Of a DNA stretch of 64,000 nt, positions 24,870-35,110 are shown piece by piece. Numbering within the stretch: position 1 is the first letter of the stretch; every line of letters starts with the position of its first letter. The position numbers and the translations under genes were made by a program. The DNA is from Epiperipatus broadwayi (Eukaryota; Onychophora; Udeonychophora; Euonychophora; Peripatidae), in the NCBI GenBank assembly GCA_028023455.1, contig JAQFVV010006629.1:1-64000 (forward strand). The letters run 5' to 3'. The notes beneath the pieces were generated by a model, which worked only from the letters and a program-made list of their open reading frames with translations, had not been told where the DNA came from and did no database searches.

Positions 24870-25835
24870 AAGGCTATGAACTTCTAATCAAAGTTATGGA
24901 TGGGACACCATACCAAACACGATCATACCCGGTGCCACACCAATATAGGGCCAATGTAGAGAAACAATTAGCCCAAGTGGAGGAGTGGGATATTATAACC
25001 AAGTGCTCAATTTTCATATAACCCATTAGTGGTCATAAAAAAAAAAGATGGTACTATAAGACTGCTTTGACACCAGGCAGTTGAACAAGATCACATGGCC
25101 AGATCAAAATGTTCTGCCACCCATTAATGAATTAGTAAATAAATTCAAGGAAAAAAATAAATTTTCCATGCTGGATCTGACAGCTAGCTATTGACAGACC
25201 AAGTTGCACCTTACCGACTGGAAGTACCCAGCATTTCGATATAGTGAAGTATATCATGCCAATTCAACAGAATGTCTTTCAGTATGTCTTGATTGGGAGT
25301 TATTCCAAGAGATCAAAAAGTGGTCATTATCTGCATGGATGATATGATTATTGTGTCTAGCAACCCCCAGGAAGTTAGATTTTCTACAAGATGCAAAATA
25401 AAAGGTATCCAAATCAACCTACAAAAAAGCTGTATAGCAGCAGAAGTGTAATTTCTAGGGGCACCTAATTAATGCAAATGGGATTGTGATCAGAGATTTC
25501 CCAAGACTCACCACATCAAAACAAGTTAGGTCATTCTTGGAGTTGTGCAATTACTTGAACCAATTTTACAAAACTTCATTACTGACATGGATCCTTTGCT
25601 GCAACTATTACATAAGGGAACACCATGAAAATGACAGAAAAATATGAAACTAGCTTCAAGGTTATCAAAGAAAAATTCCATAGCCAGGTGATGTTAGTTT
25701 AGCCTGACCTAATGAAACCTTTTATTTTGCGTGTAGAAAGTAGTGGGTATAGGTTAAGTGCAGCTCTAATGCAATCTCAGGAGGATGATATCCTAGGTGT
25801 GATTTATTTTGTCAGCAGACCTGAGAGGTTCAGAG
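24870..25835 (+). pseudogene. Gypsy reverse transcriptase and RNase H relic
   Basis: The RT entrance motif reads YPVPHQYRANVEKQLAQVEE (24911-24990), followed by frame-broken matches to the fingers and palm. FSMLDLTASY (~25165) corresponds to F-x-x-L-D-L-x-x-x-Y with the first catalytic Asp. CMDDMIIVS (Asp codons 25338-25343) is the Y-x-D-D box with Tyr replaced by Cys. RNase H follows at ~25730 as LRVESSGYRLSAALMQ and YFVSRPERF, where the first Asp of the usual T-D-A-S-G is replaced by Glu. Multiple stops and at least three frame changes are present. Confidence 0.75.
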
Positions 25836-26354
25836 ATTAATTACTCTGACATAGAGAAAAGCCTTGGCTGTGGTGTGGGCATTCCAGGGATTTCATCAGT
25901 TAGTGATAGGATCGGAAGTGATCATTAGGACAGATAAGAGCCTGGAATTCCTGAACTCATCTATTTAACAAATAGTAGACTAATCTGTTGGAGCCTTTTT
26001 CTCCAGAAGCTCAATTATTCCATTCAGTACTGTAAGGGAACTGAGAATGCGGTTGCCAGTGCATTGAGCCAGAATTTTAGTCCTCGGGGCCCTAAATCAC
26101 TTGCAAATGGAAGATATCTGTTTAGCTAATGTAGAATTGGAAGGGATGCCATATTAGAAGAGTTGAAACACTTGGAAAAATTAAATGGCAATGCCCTACA
26201 CGACTAGAAGTCAAAAATGAAATGGAAGGAGAAGGAATGTTCAGAACTAGCATGAGAAGTAGAACTAGCATGAGAAGTAGGTACTGATTGAAAAAAGGAA
26301 TTCTGTGGTATATAATAGACCAACAAAGGAATCAGTGGAGGATGATTGTACCAG

Positions 26355-27250
26355 AGAGCTTACAAGAAAGACATTATGTACACCCATTATTTGTATGGTT
26401 ATTATGGGGTCAATAAAATGGAAAGCTTATTGAGAACATAGTTTTACTGGCTGAATATGAGATCACAGGTTGTAAGTATAGTAAGTGCTTGCGAACTGCC
26501 AAAAGATGAAATCAGCGAACGACCTATCATTCCTAAAAAAACCAAATACCTGATAGCCATAGACTTTTATGGGCCATTACCGGTTTTTCGAAAAATGAAA
26601 TATTTACTTGTGGTCTATGACATCTGTTCTAAGGGATGTCAGTATATCCTGTGCCCAGACGAATACTAGGAATGCTGTGTGAGTACTTGTGTCACAATAC
26701 TTTGATCAAGTAGGTAGACCTCAGGCTATTCTGTCAGACCATGGTATGCCATTTAGTCTCACGAATGACAGGAGTGGATTGAGAATGGAACTCATATCCA
26801 TCTGGAATCCGCAGTCTAACCCATGCGAGTGGATGATGAGAGTTGGGCCATCTCTTCAGGGTATATACTGCATCTGATCATAGAAGATGGCTGTAGCAGC
26901 TCCCACAGGCAATAATTTGAATGCCTAACGAATCCACCAGATTTTCACCTATACGGTTTCAATTCAGGAAACTAATACCCAGATTATACAAATTTCAGTT
27001 ACGCCATATCCCAGAAAATATTGATGAAGAGAGGTCAAGAAAAGGTGAGGGTGAAATTGAAACACTCTCCAAATTATGGACATTGAGAAAGGAGCCGTGA
27101 CTGACAAGTTCAATGAAGGGAATACGGTATGGGTCAAGTTAAACCCTGTGTTTCAAACTGGAAAGCATGTTTTCAAAAAATTCCAAAACTTGTATGATGG
27201 GCCTTATCAGATCACCTGGAAGGACGGTCCAAATGCATTCACTTTAGAGC
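26355..27250 (+). pseudogene. Gypsy integrase relic
   Basis: Zinc-binding region: YYGVNKMESLLRT followed after a stop by FYWLNMRSQVVSIVSACEL (the second Cys of the HHCC pair is lost). Core: YLIAIDFYGPLP (26548-26583; first catalytic Asp), LLVVYDICSKG, then GRPQAILSDHGMPF (26711-26752; second Asp). The catalytic Glu region is scrambled. The C-terminal GPY/F module is clear at 27109-27249 (GNTVWVKLNPVFQTGKHVFK, YDGPYQITW). At 27250 the frame is cut by a hAT element and resumes after it at ATTGGTGAAGGGGCACCTG. Confidence 0.75.
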
Positions 27251-27726
27251 AGGGGTGGGCAATTGTTTTGGCTCGGGGGCTGCATCAAGGGCCACTTTGT
27301 GGAAGTGAAGGTTAACGAAGGGCTGCATCTTTTTATCATGACACAATAAATACACTGCTTTTTTTTCCATGTATTACCAAAGAAATATTTGTTTGTCCAT
27401 TCTTCATTAAACACATGACGTTCATTACCAATTTTACATTTTTTTGGAGCATTCATGGTTTCACAAAAGTTGGAAATATATATATTTGCTAATGCAAAGA
27501 CAAAATTGAAATTAATCAGATCAACTGGAAAAGCACTGCACATCATATCTACACTGCACATGTATATTGATGTGACCATTCTAGTGGAAAATATGAGATG
27601 AATATTCGGGCATGCAACAGGAAGGAAATCTCAGTCCAAGGTGGATTTTTCTGATTGTCTTGGAGGCCACATAAATACTCTTAGGGGGCCGCATGTGGCC
27701 CTCGGGCTGCTATTTTTTCACCCCTG
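27250..27726 (-). mobile_element. hAT transposon, internally deleted
   Basis: Element of 477 bp with ends CAGGGGTGGGCAATTG and, on the other strand, CAGGGGTGAAAAAATAG, bounded by the 8-bp duplication CTTTAGAG at 27242-27249 and 27727-27734. The CAGGGGT end and 8-bp TSD are the hallmarks of hAT elements. On the minus strand it keeps the transposase start at 27456: MNAPKKCKIGNERHVFNEEW is like the N-terminus of the hAT-derived proteins annotated as GTF2IRD2/ZBED-like. After KYFFGN the frame passes through a remnant Cys-x-x-Cys (BED finger) and is lost, so this is a non-autonomous deletion derivative. It sits in the Gypsy integrase end. Confidence 0.92.
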
Positions 27727-27884
27727 CTTTAGAGAATTGGTGAAGGGGCACCTGTAACACTATGTACCTGAAATCTTATAAAACCAGGATTTCGTTAGAA
27801 GAAAGTCTCCATAAAGATTGATGTATTAAGAATAAAATAAATTCAAAGCCCTATTTTATTCTCATTCCCTGACATCAGGGGGAT

Positions 27885-28287
27885 TGTTCATGTATATATG
27901 TATGGTACTAGACAGTTGGCATTTACATTTTAGAATTAAAATATTAAATTTCTGAGAAAGATAAAATAAATATATTTATAAATTCTGTTTGATTTTTTTA
28001 AAATAATGTTAATTATATTTTCTATAGCCACATTAAAAAAAAAGAGAACAAAAAAGATGTACCTTTTTTTTTTTTTTGAAATAAGAAAGTAAATTCTTAT
28101 CCTCAAACAATTATAATTATTTAAATTGAAATTACAGTATTTATTTGCCTTTAATTAAAGATAGCCACTGAAGGGGGGAAAGGCACTTTTTCAAAAAACA
28201 GAAATGTAAATTGGTAAAAGTTAAAATGAGGATAAAAATAAAAGAAAAGGTGTTAACAGGATGTGTGTGATGGACTCAATATAGAAA
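27885..28287 (+). repeat. Truncated 3' LTR of the Ty3/Gypsy element
   Basis: Starts TGTTCATGTATATATG right after the purine tract CATCAGGGGGAT and parallels the first ~340 bp of the 5' LTR. It holds ~90 bases (about 28097-28190) missing from the 5' copy, and ends where similarity is lost after GTGTGATGGACTCAA. The remaining ~0.9 kb of LTR is absent. Divergence between the copies suggests an old insertion. Confidence 0.7.
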
Positions 28288-28840
28288 GTTAAAATACATA
28301 ATTTTTGAAAGCATTTAAACTTGGAAGATCATAATTTTTTTTAATAGTCAATGTTCGTAAATAATAAATTCTTTTATATAATAGGTAATTTGATTTTTTT
28401 ATTTTAGGAATAAAATTCACCATTGCTTGTTGGCAGTTATTTAGCCTACCCTTGGGCAGAATATAATATAAAGGGTTCAAAAAATTTATATAATTCTAAA
28501 TATAGAAATATTATAAAAAAGTGTGTTAAAAGAGTGGCAGCAATGATTTGTTACTGATAATTTGGTGGTGTTTTCTATTGCCTAGTTAAATCAACTGAAC
28601 CAACTGTGGGCAGAGAACTTTATTTATTTACAAATAAAAAGTAGATTTTCGTTATGAAATTAATTTGTCTGATTGTAAATTTCTACAAAGATGATTATGA
28701 AAAATTTAAAAATATGATCCAAAGCATGATACAAACTACTTTACAGTAAGTTTGCTTCATATTTGAATATCTGATATTATTTGAAAATTTATATATTTTT
28801 AACATGTATAAATTAAGAATTCAATGAATTTTATTAGTTA
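28288..28840. other. No recognisable feature
   Basis: AT-rich spacer between the truncated Gypsy LTR and the hAT miniature element. No coding region or repeat boundary seen. Confidence 0.4.
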
Positions 28841-28848
28841 AATTATAT

Positions 28849-29247
28849 CAGGGGTCCCCAACCCTATGCCTGCGGGCACCATGGCACCCACAGACCATTT
28901 TACGTGTGCCCGCTGCTATCCGAACACGATAAAAAAATTATTTATCTGATACAAATAAATTTAATTTTTAAAATTTCTTATAAATTATTGTATTATATTG
29001 TAATTAAATTGTAGGGCATACTGTACTTTTACAGCGTAAAAATATAAACGTTAATTATATGTTAAAATTTTATTTTTGAAATAAATATTTTTTTGTACAT
29101 TATGTGTATTATTAACAATATCCAACTATAAATTTACATTGAAAAAATAAATGGTGCCCACCATCTGGTTGAAAAAATAAATGGTGCCTGCCACCTGGCC
29201 GGTATTATAGAATATGCTCTTATGTGCAAAAAGGTTGGGGACCCCTG
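28849..29247. mobile_element. hAT miniature element (MITE) with 8-bp TSD
   Basis: Element of 399 bp with perfect 15-bp terminal inverted repeats, CAGGGGTCCCCAACC at the left and its complement at the right. It is flanked by the exact 8-bp duplication AATTATAT at 28841-28848 and 29248-29255. The inside is non-coding and AT-rich. Near the right end a 30-bp unit (TTGAAAAAATAAATGGTGCC...) is tandemly duplicated at 29139-29168 and 29169-29198. Ends and TSD length place it in hAT. Its ends differ beyond CAGGGGT from the element at 27250, so it is a separate family. Confidence 0.95.
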
Positions 29248-29255
29248 AATTATAT

Positions 29256-30318
29256 GGTAAACTAGTTAACAATTGAGCAAATCTTGATGTATAAACAACT
29301 ATTTGAATTTGCTTTATTTGTTCATATTTTGAAATGCTCTTTAGCATTAGAAAAGACTGTAATCTTTAAAAAAGAAATAGTCTATAGTTTAATTAAAGTC
29401 ATCTCAATAATTAATGTGACATTAAGAAATTTGAAGACAAAACAAAAAAAAAAAGCAGACACACACATTTTCAAACTCATTGATTATTATGAATTTATTA
29501 TATTGTGATGTTATAATTGTTTTTATATTAGCATTTAATTGACACAATATACATCAGTGTTTTAATGATGAAGCATTTACTGTATTTCCTGTCTTGGCCA
29601 TAATTTGGAATTTAAATTAATGTATTATATTAATTAAAAGATTTATCTTTTTTTAAAAATATAATTATTAGTATTAATTTATACAATCATATTGTTATAA
29701 GATATTTTATGCACTGTATCTGTAATGTAAATGAGAAGGTCTATCATTTTTAGCTTTCCAAAAATGTAATAAATTGATGTAATTGGTCACTAAATTAAGA
29801 AATAAAAAATAGCAAAATACAAACATAATTCTAAAACATTATTTTAGCAACATACATTTTGTTTAAATTCATTGATAATATTTTTTTTCATTAATATTTT
29901 TGTTCACAGATGGCACTTGTGCGAATTTGTAAAATCTTTCAGCATTGCATTAACTTCTTTATTGACTTAAAATATTATTAGTTGTTGATTGAAATAAAAA
30001 ATGAATTAATTATATATTTTCTGAATAAAAATCCAAAATGGTGCATTAATTTTTATTTTTGAATATTGGATATTAATGTTGTGTATTTATAAAAGTAGAA
30101 TTTAAATTCTGGCTAAAAATTTTGTTTAAACTGGTGTTAATATAGTGAAAAGGATAATATAATATATTTTTATTATTTCTTTTTGGCAGAATGCTGGAGT
30201 CTTTACCCTGCACTAGCAGTTTGCGCTGTTATATTTAACTCTAATATAAATTTTAATGTGTGAAAAGTTGAATTCTTGGAGAACCATATGATGTGTATAT
30301 ATCAATGTGGGGTTTTTT
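29256..30318. other. No recognisable feature
   Basis: AT-rich spacer with short frames only and no motif. I see no gene or repeat boundary. Confidence 0.4.
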
Positions 30319-30604
30319 TTTTTTATTAGTAAGAGTGAGTTATATAATAAAGATGGATTGCACTTAGCAAAACGAAGGAAGTGAAGCATTAGAGCGTTTG
30401 ATATATATAAAATATTATAGTGGAATACTCATAAAGGGAGTAGGGTTTTAAATTTCAGTATTATCAAAAAGAAGAGGAATGGATGTAAGAAATAAAGGGT
30501 AGCTGATTTAGATATAGATGTGGAGAGGGAATGGGTCTGCAAAATTAATGATAAACAAGCTAATTACAAATGGAATAGAGAAGAAAGAGTCAAAAGAATT
30601 TATA

Positions 30605-31300
30605 AAAGAGTAGTTAGGAAAGAAGAAATTGATAAAATTGGATATTTGAATATGCAAGGTGGTAAAAGACCAGAAAAGTGGCTGGAATGAAACAAAGTTA
30701 AAAATTAAGAGCTTAAAGTATTAGCAGTAGTGGAAGAAGAAAATCTTACACTGGAAGACTTGGTATGGTAGAATCTTAATAGAAAAGAAAAAGAGAAAAG
30801 GAGTGGTTGTATAGGAGTTATACCAAAAAAATATTTAAATACCGTTAAGTGTAAAGAACATTTGTAGTTTGAGATAAGGTTAGGAAGACAGGAATGGATG
30901 GTGGCTACAGGGTGTATGACCACTAGAGATAGTCAAACTATAATGGAGTGGAACAGTAGCATAAATGAATGCTTAGTTAAGGATATACAGAGTTTCAAAA
31001 AAAAAAAAAAGGGAAAGAAAATAATAGTTATAGGGGATATAAATGGGCATATTGAAGAAATTGATGATGTGGATAACAGGAATGGACAGCTTTTGAAATT
31101 TTTTTGTTAGAGATTGAATTTGAGCATTGAAATTTATCAAATATTGAGAGAGTACACAATATATTTCATACACTGGATTATGTATTAATAGAGAGAGAGA
31201 GGGATTGAATAAAGTACAGAAAATTAAAGTGTTTAATAATGAAGAGAGAGAGAGTATGTAATAGTGATCATAATTTCTTTATAATAGAAATGGTTAGTAA
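30605..31300 (+). pseudogene. LINE apurinic-like endonuclease relic
   Basis: IGYLNMQGGKRPEKW marks the start of an exonuclease-endonuclease-phosphatase fold. CIGVIPKKYLNT is followed by VIVIGDINGHIEEIDDVDNR (31025-31080), where G-D-x-N is the catalytic motif with Ile for Phe. The end of the domain is DSDHNF-like (AGTGATCATAATTTC at ~31262, S-D-H-N). The longest surviving frame is 70 codons (30898-31110), ended by TAG. Frameshifts at a poly-A tract (31000) and a GA microsatellite (31190). Confidence 0.65.
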
Positions 31301-31745
31301 TGTGATGGAAAATAGTAATAAAGTAGAATGAAAATATATTTGAAATATAAAAGTAGAAAGGATAGTGAAAAATATGGATGGAGACTGAATGATAAGAATA
31401 AGTTGGAAGAATATAAAGTAAATTAAAGTAAATTAGAAGAAATCATGGAAGAGTTTGTTGGGGATGAATATATGGACTGTTATGGTGAAATAGAAAAAGT
31501 GGCAAATAGGATTTTATGTGAGAATATTCAAAAGAATAAAAGTAATAGAAAAGTGAGAATTAGTAAAAGTATAAAAGAGAGGGAAAAAAGCATGCAGAGA
31601 ATATAAATGTGCTATTAAAAACAAAGAAAGTGAAAAAAATGTTAATATTAAATGGAAAAGATATTTAAAAAAAAAGAAGTTGGCCAAAATAGGTAATTAT
31701 GTAGAGAGAATGAAATTAAATAGTAAATTATTAGAGAATATAGTT

Positions 31746-33983
31746 GTTTTCTCATTCCTGGTGTTCGCCTCGAGATATCGCTATTTCTAGGTAAATTCCT
31801 AGAAATATACCGTTTCACCGGCATTCACCCAACAAACGAGGAAATTTTTTATGCTATAAACGCAGAAAAAGAGTTGCTCACGTTATGATGGGTGGCGACA
31901 GCAGCCAACCCAAAGAGACTTCTTTCTATGATAAAACAGAAAAAGTTCCTGACGACGGCAGCCGGTTATGGCTTTTTTTTTTTCTATGCTAAAAGCAAAG
32001 AGAAAGGCCTTTATTGGCTGCCGTAGTTGATTTTGTTATTCATTTTATCGTAATCTTCAAATATCTATTATCTCTAGTTTGGTGTGAGAGTGTGTGTATT
32101 TGAGCCAGTCATAGTTTTTTAAAATTTGATTAGACATTTTTTTTTTAATGTGATGTAACTTACTTTAGTGTTATAAGTTTATTAATAATGACGTGAAGCT
32201 TCCATGAGGAATGTGTAACTCTCAAAAGTTATTTGAAAGGGTACACGCCAGTATTTATTTGACAATCACCGACAAATAATGTTCTCGCGAGAATTTGTTC
32301 AAGAACAAGTAAGATGGCCGCTGTGGCAATTGCCATCAACTGAAGCCAGTGCTGCATATTTGCAAAAATAAAAATATCCTGTTGAAACAGAAAAATTGTC
32401 TTTGTGGTGAGGAAATGCGAATTCATGCTAATAAAGATATGTCCGCCAGTTCTATATAATACTCGCTGGAGAACAATCTATGCAGTAAGCCAACCTTGCC
32501 CTGCCTATATATGCATACAAGAATCCTAATCCCTGAGACTAACGCCGGTAGAATAAGAAAAGCAGATTTAATTACAATACTCTAATATCTACATATTTAC
32601 ACGGATACATTAAAACAATCATTATACATTTAGATCAACAAAACCCGAAGGTATACCAAAATAAGAAGAATAAAGATCTATGTGACCTACTTTATAGTCC
32701 CTATTATGCTGACTCTTGGACATTCGGAGACTAGCAGTCCGCTACCGTGCTAAATAAGCGACGTTCAGTGCCTTTCACAGTTCATCTGCATCGGGTAGAA
32801 CTCCCAGTTTGCCGATGCTGTTCACTTGCACTCGTTTCGCTAGTTCTGAATATTTCTGGATTTGATTGGTCAAAACTTCTCCGACCTGGTCGGATCAATC
32901 CCTCCCAGTTTACTTGCAGAAGCAGATTTAGACTTAGCTTTTACTTTGATTGATTACCCCTTTTGCAGCCCGATTACTTTTTAATTAAATATTCATCTTG
33001 TTGATCTGCAAAGTTCCTTGGTTAATTAACCTTCCTATCTCAAAGGATTTTTTTTTTTTTTGCTGTTTTACAAAATAACACAGCTATTAAAGTCTAAGAT
33101 GATTTTAAATTAACGAAGTATTTTTTTTTTATCTTCACGTATATATATATATATAACTTGCGTATGTATATGTGACAATTGATACGCGTACATATGATTC
33201 AATATTAAATCCCCATTTACAACATTTACTATTATTATTTTCTATTTTAATTAGATACCTACATAACAATACTTCCCCCATGTTCGAAGATTATTTGTTA
33301 GTCTTCGAACTTAACATAGAATCCTTTAATTAAATATTTGAGAGGGTTTATTTTCCTTTTGAGTTGTTGCCGTGAATTATTTTCCATTTGTAGTGATATA
33401 TGTGTATCATTAAAATACACACAAAATCATAATAGTAAATGTTGTCTAAATCACATTACTTTTTATAGATTTATAATTACGTATTGCTTTTTAATAAAAT
33501 GATTGATTGACTCTTGACAAAAAATACCGTAAGTTTAAAAAGACACATCTAAAGTCAAAAAAAAATTAGAAAAACACCGTAACTTTAAAGACACACACAC
33601 AAACTCAAAAAACAATATAAGATTAATAAACATTTACTTATTACGTATTGCTTTTTAATAAAATGATTGATTTACTCTTGAAAAAAATTCCATAACTTTA
33701 AAAAGACACACATAAAGTCAAAAAAAAAAAAATAGTAAAAAACACCGTAACTTTAAAGACACACACACAAACTAAAAAACTATAATATTAATAAACATTT
33801 ACAAAAATGAAAGGCTAACATCATATAATAGTATTAGTTACTAGAATATTTTATTAGAAATCTAATAAATCAGATCTTTTTATATCAAATCAATCACACA
33901 GGTCCGGCCCCGGAATCGTTATATGTATATGTTTTTGATTAGCATCAACGCCATCCCGCGGCGAACACCAGGGATGAGAAAAC
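31746..33983. mobile_element. 2.24-kb non-autonomous inverted-repeat DNA element
   Basis: The outer 24 bases at the left (31746-31769, starting GTTTTCTCATTCCTGGTG) and right (33960-33983) are inverted complements with one mismatch. It interrupts the LINE exactly between endonuclease and RT. The interior is GC-richer than its surroundings and has no recognisable transposase; the longest frames (for example 32747-32953, 68 codons) match nothing I know. It contains a (TA)n run at 33143 and a tandem duplication at 33479-33810. No direct TSD is evident: the flanks extend the inverted repeat by TTG/CAA instead. The superfamily is unknown. Confidence 0.75.
33479..33810 (+). repeat. Tandem duplication, 164-bp period
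   Basis: ACGTATTGCTTTTTAATAAA starts at 33479 and again at 33643. Each unit carries AAAAGACACA, AAAGTCAAAAAA and ACACCGTAACTTTAAAG in the same order. The two copies differ by small indels. It lies inside the right half of the inverted-repeat element. Confidence 0.85.
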
Positions 33984-34019
33984 AAATGAGAATATTAATA
34001 AAAGTGGAAGAGATGGTAG

Positions 34020-35110
34020 TAAAAAATTTTGGAAATATATTAAAAGAAGGAATGTAGGGGAGAGAGAAATAGTATTACTAGATGATGAAGAAAAAGTATA
34101 ACTTGAGAAGAATTAGACAGTATTTAATATGTATGTAATGGATATAGAAAAGATGTTAGATGTGAAGAACAGACTAATAACAAACACAAAAGCATATAGT
34201 AATGGGAATATTAGGTTTACAGAAAATGAATTGAATGAAGCAGGGAGGAAATAGAAAAGTGTAAAGGCAAGAGATTTAGATGGATGGACAGCAGAGATGG
34301 TGATGATGGCCCAGAAGAGAGAATTTCGAGGTAGCTGGAATAATACAAAAGTAACACTACTATTTAAAGAAAAGGATAAGATTCATAGAAAGTTAAACAA
34401 TTATAGACTGATAGTGATAATGTCAATGTTATATAAAGTTTTTCCATATATGATAGCTGAAAGGGTGGCAAAATGAATGGAAGAAAATAATGTAGTGAGA
34501 GATATACGAGGTTTTCGAATGGATAGGCGATATAGGAGATAGTTTATTTATAGTCACACAACTTATAGATATGAGTAGGAATATAGGTAGACAGTTATAT
34601 ATGGCTTTTATAGAGAAGGCATATGATAGAATAAATAGAAATAGATTATGGGTAAGTTTAGTAAATTTGGGAATGAATGGGAACTTTAGTAGCTCTTATC
34701 AAGAGATTGCATGAAAATAATCACTATACATATTAGGAAATATAGAATCAGAGTTAAAAATGGGGGTGGGACTAAGGCAAGGATGCCCTATGTCACATAT
34801 TTTGTTTTTGTTATATTTGAGAGAAATGGAGAGAGCAATAGAAAGACTAGGAAGAGGGATAGAGATACCATTAACAGATGGAAAAGGAAAATTTACCAGG
34901 TCTTTTATTTGGTGATGATATGTTCTTGTACACAAAGTATGGAAGTTAAGCTGAAGATGTGTGCAAGGGTGGGTAAAGAGATCGGGATTACATTTAGTGA
35001 AGTAAAATAAAAAGTAATGATGATAAATGCTGGGGAAAGAGAAGAGAAAGAATTTTTATTGGCAGTTATAAAGTTAAATGTGGTGAATAGGTATAACTAT
35101 TTGGGAATCG
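34020..35110 (+). pseudogene. LINE reverse transcriptase relic
   Basis: In successive frames: FWKYIKRRN, a fingers region NVTLLFKEKDK, then IVIMSMLYKVFPYMIAERVA (the usual N-Y-R-P-I-x-x-x-x-x-x-Y-K region, degenerate), MAFIEKAYDRINRNRLW (domain A, 34601-34660, first Asp replaced by Ile), MGVGLRQGCPMSHILFLLYL (domain B, 34761-34820), and LLFGDDMFLY (domain C, 34903-34935; Y-A-D-D replaced by F-G-D-D). Then VNRYNYLGIAL (thumb). Frameshifts at several points make it non-functional. Confidence 0.75.

Larger units (their letters stand above)
22435..28287 (+). mobile_element. Ty3/Gypsy-type LTR retrotransposon relic
   Basis: A whole degenerate element: 5' LTR (22435-23711), primer-binding site, a possible gag remnant, protease, reverse transcriptase, RNase H, integrase, a polypurine tract (CAGGGGGA just before 27885) and a truncated 3' LTR. 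The domain order PR-RT-RNaseH-IN is that of Ty3/Gypsy. All coding parts carry many stops and frameshifts. A 477-bp hAT element sits inside the integrase C-terminus. The left end follows ...AAGAATCATAT; no TSD can be checked because the right LTR is cut short. Confidence 0.85.

Noticed and set aside
32747-32953. 68-codon frame in the inverted-repeat element
   Set aside because: No transposase motif; the length is within chance for a GC-richer segment.
34711-35010. 99-codon open frame in the 30-36 kb LINE
   Set aside because: It lies out of phase with the RT motifs (GLRQGCPMS is in another frame). It is a shadow of the purine-rich LINE sequence.
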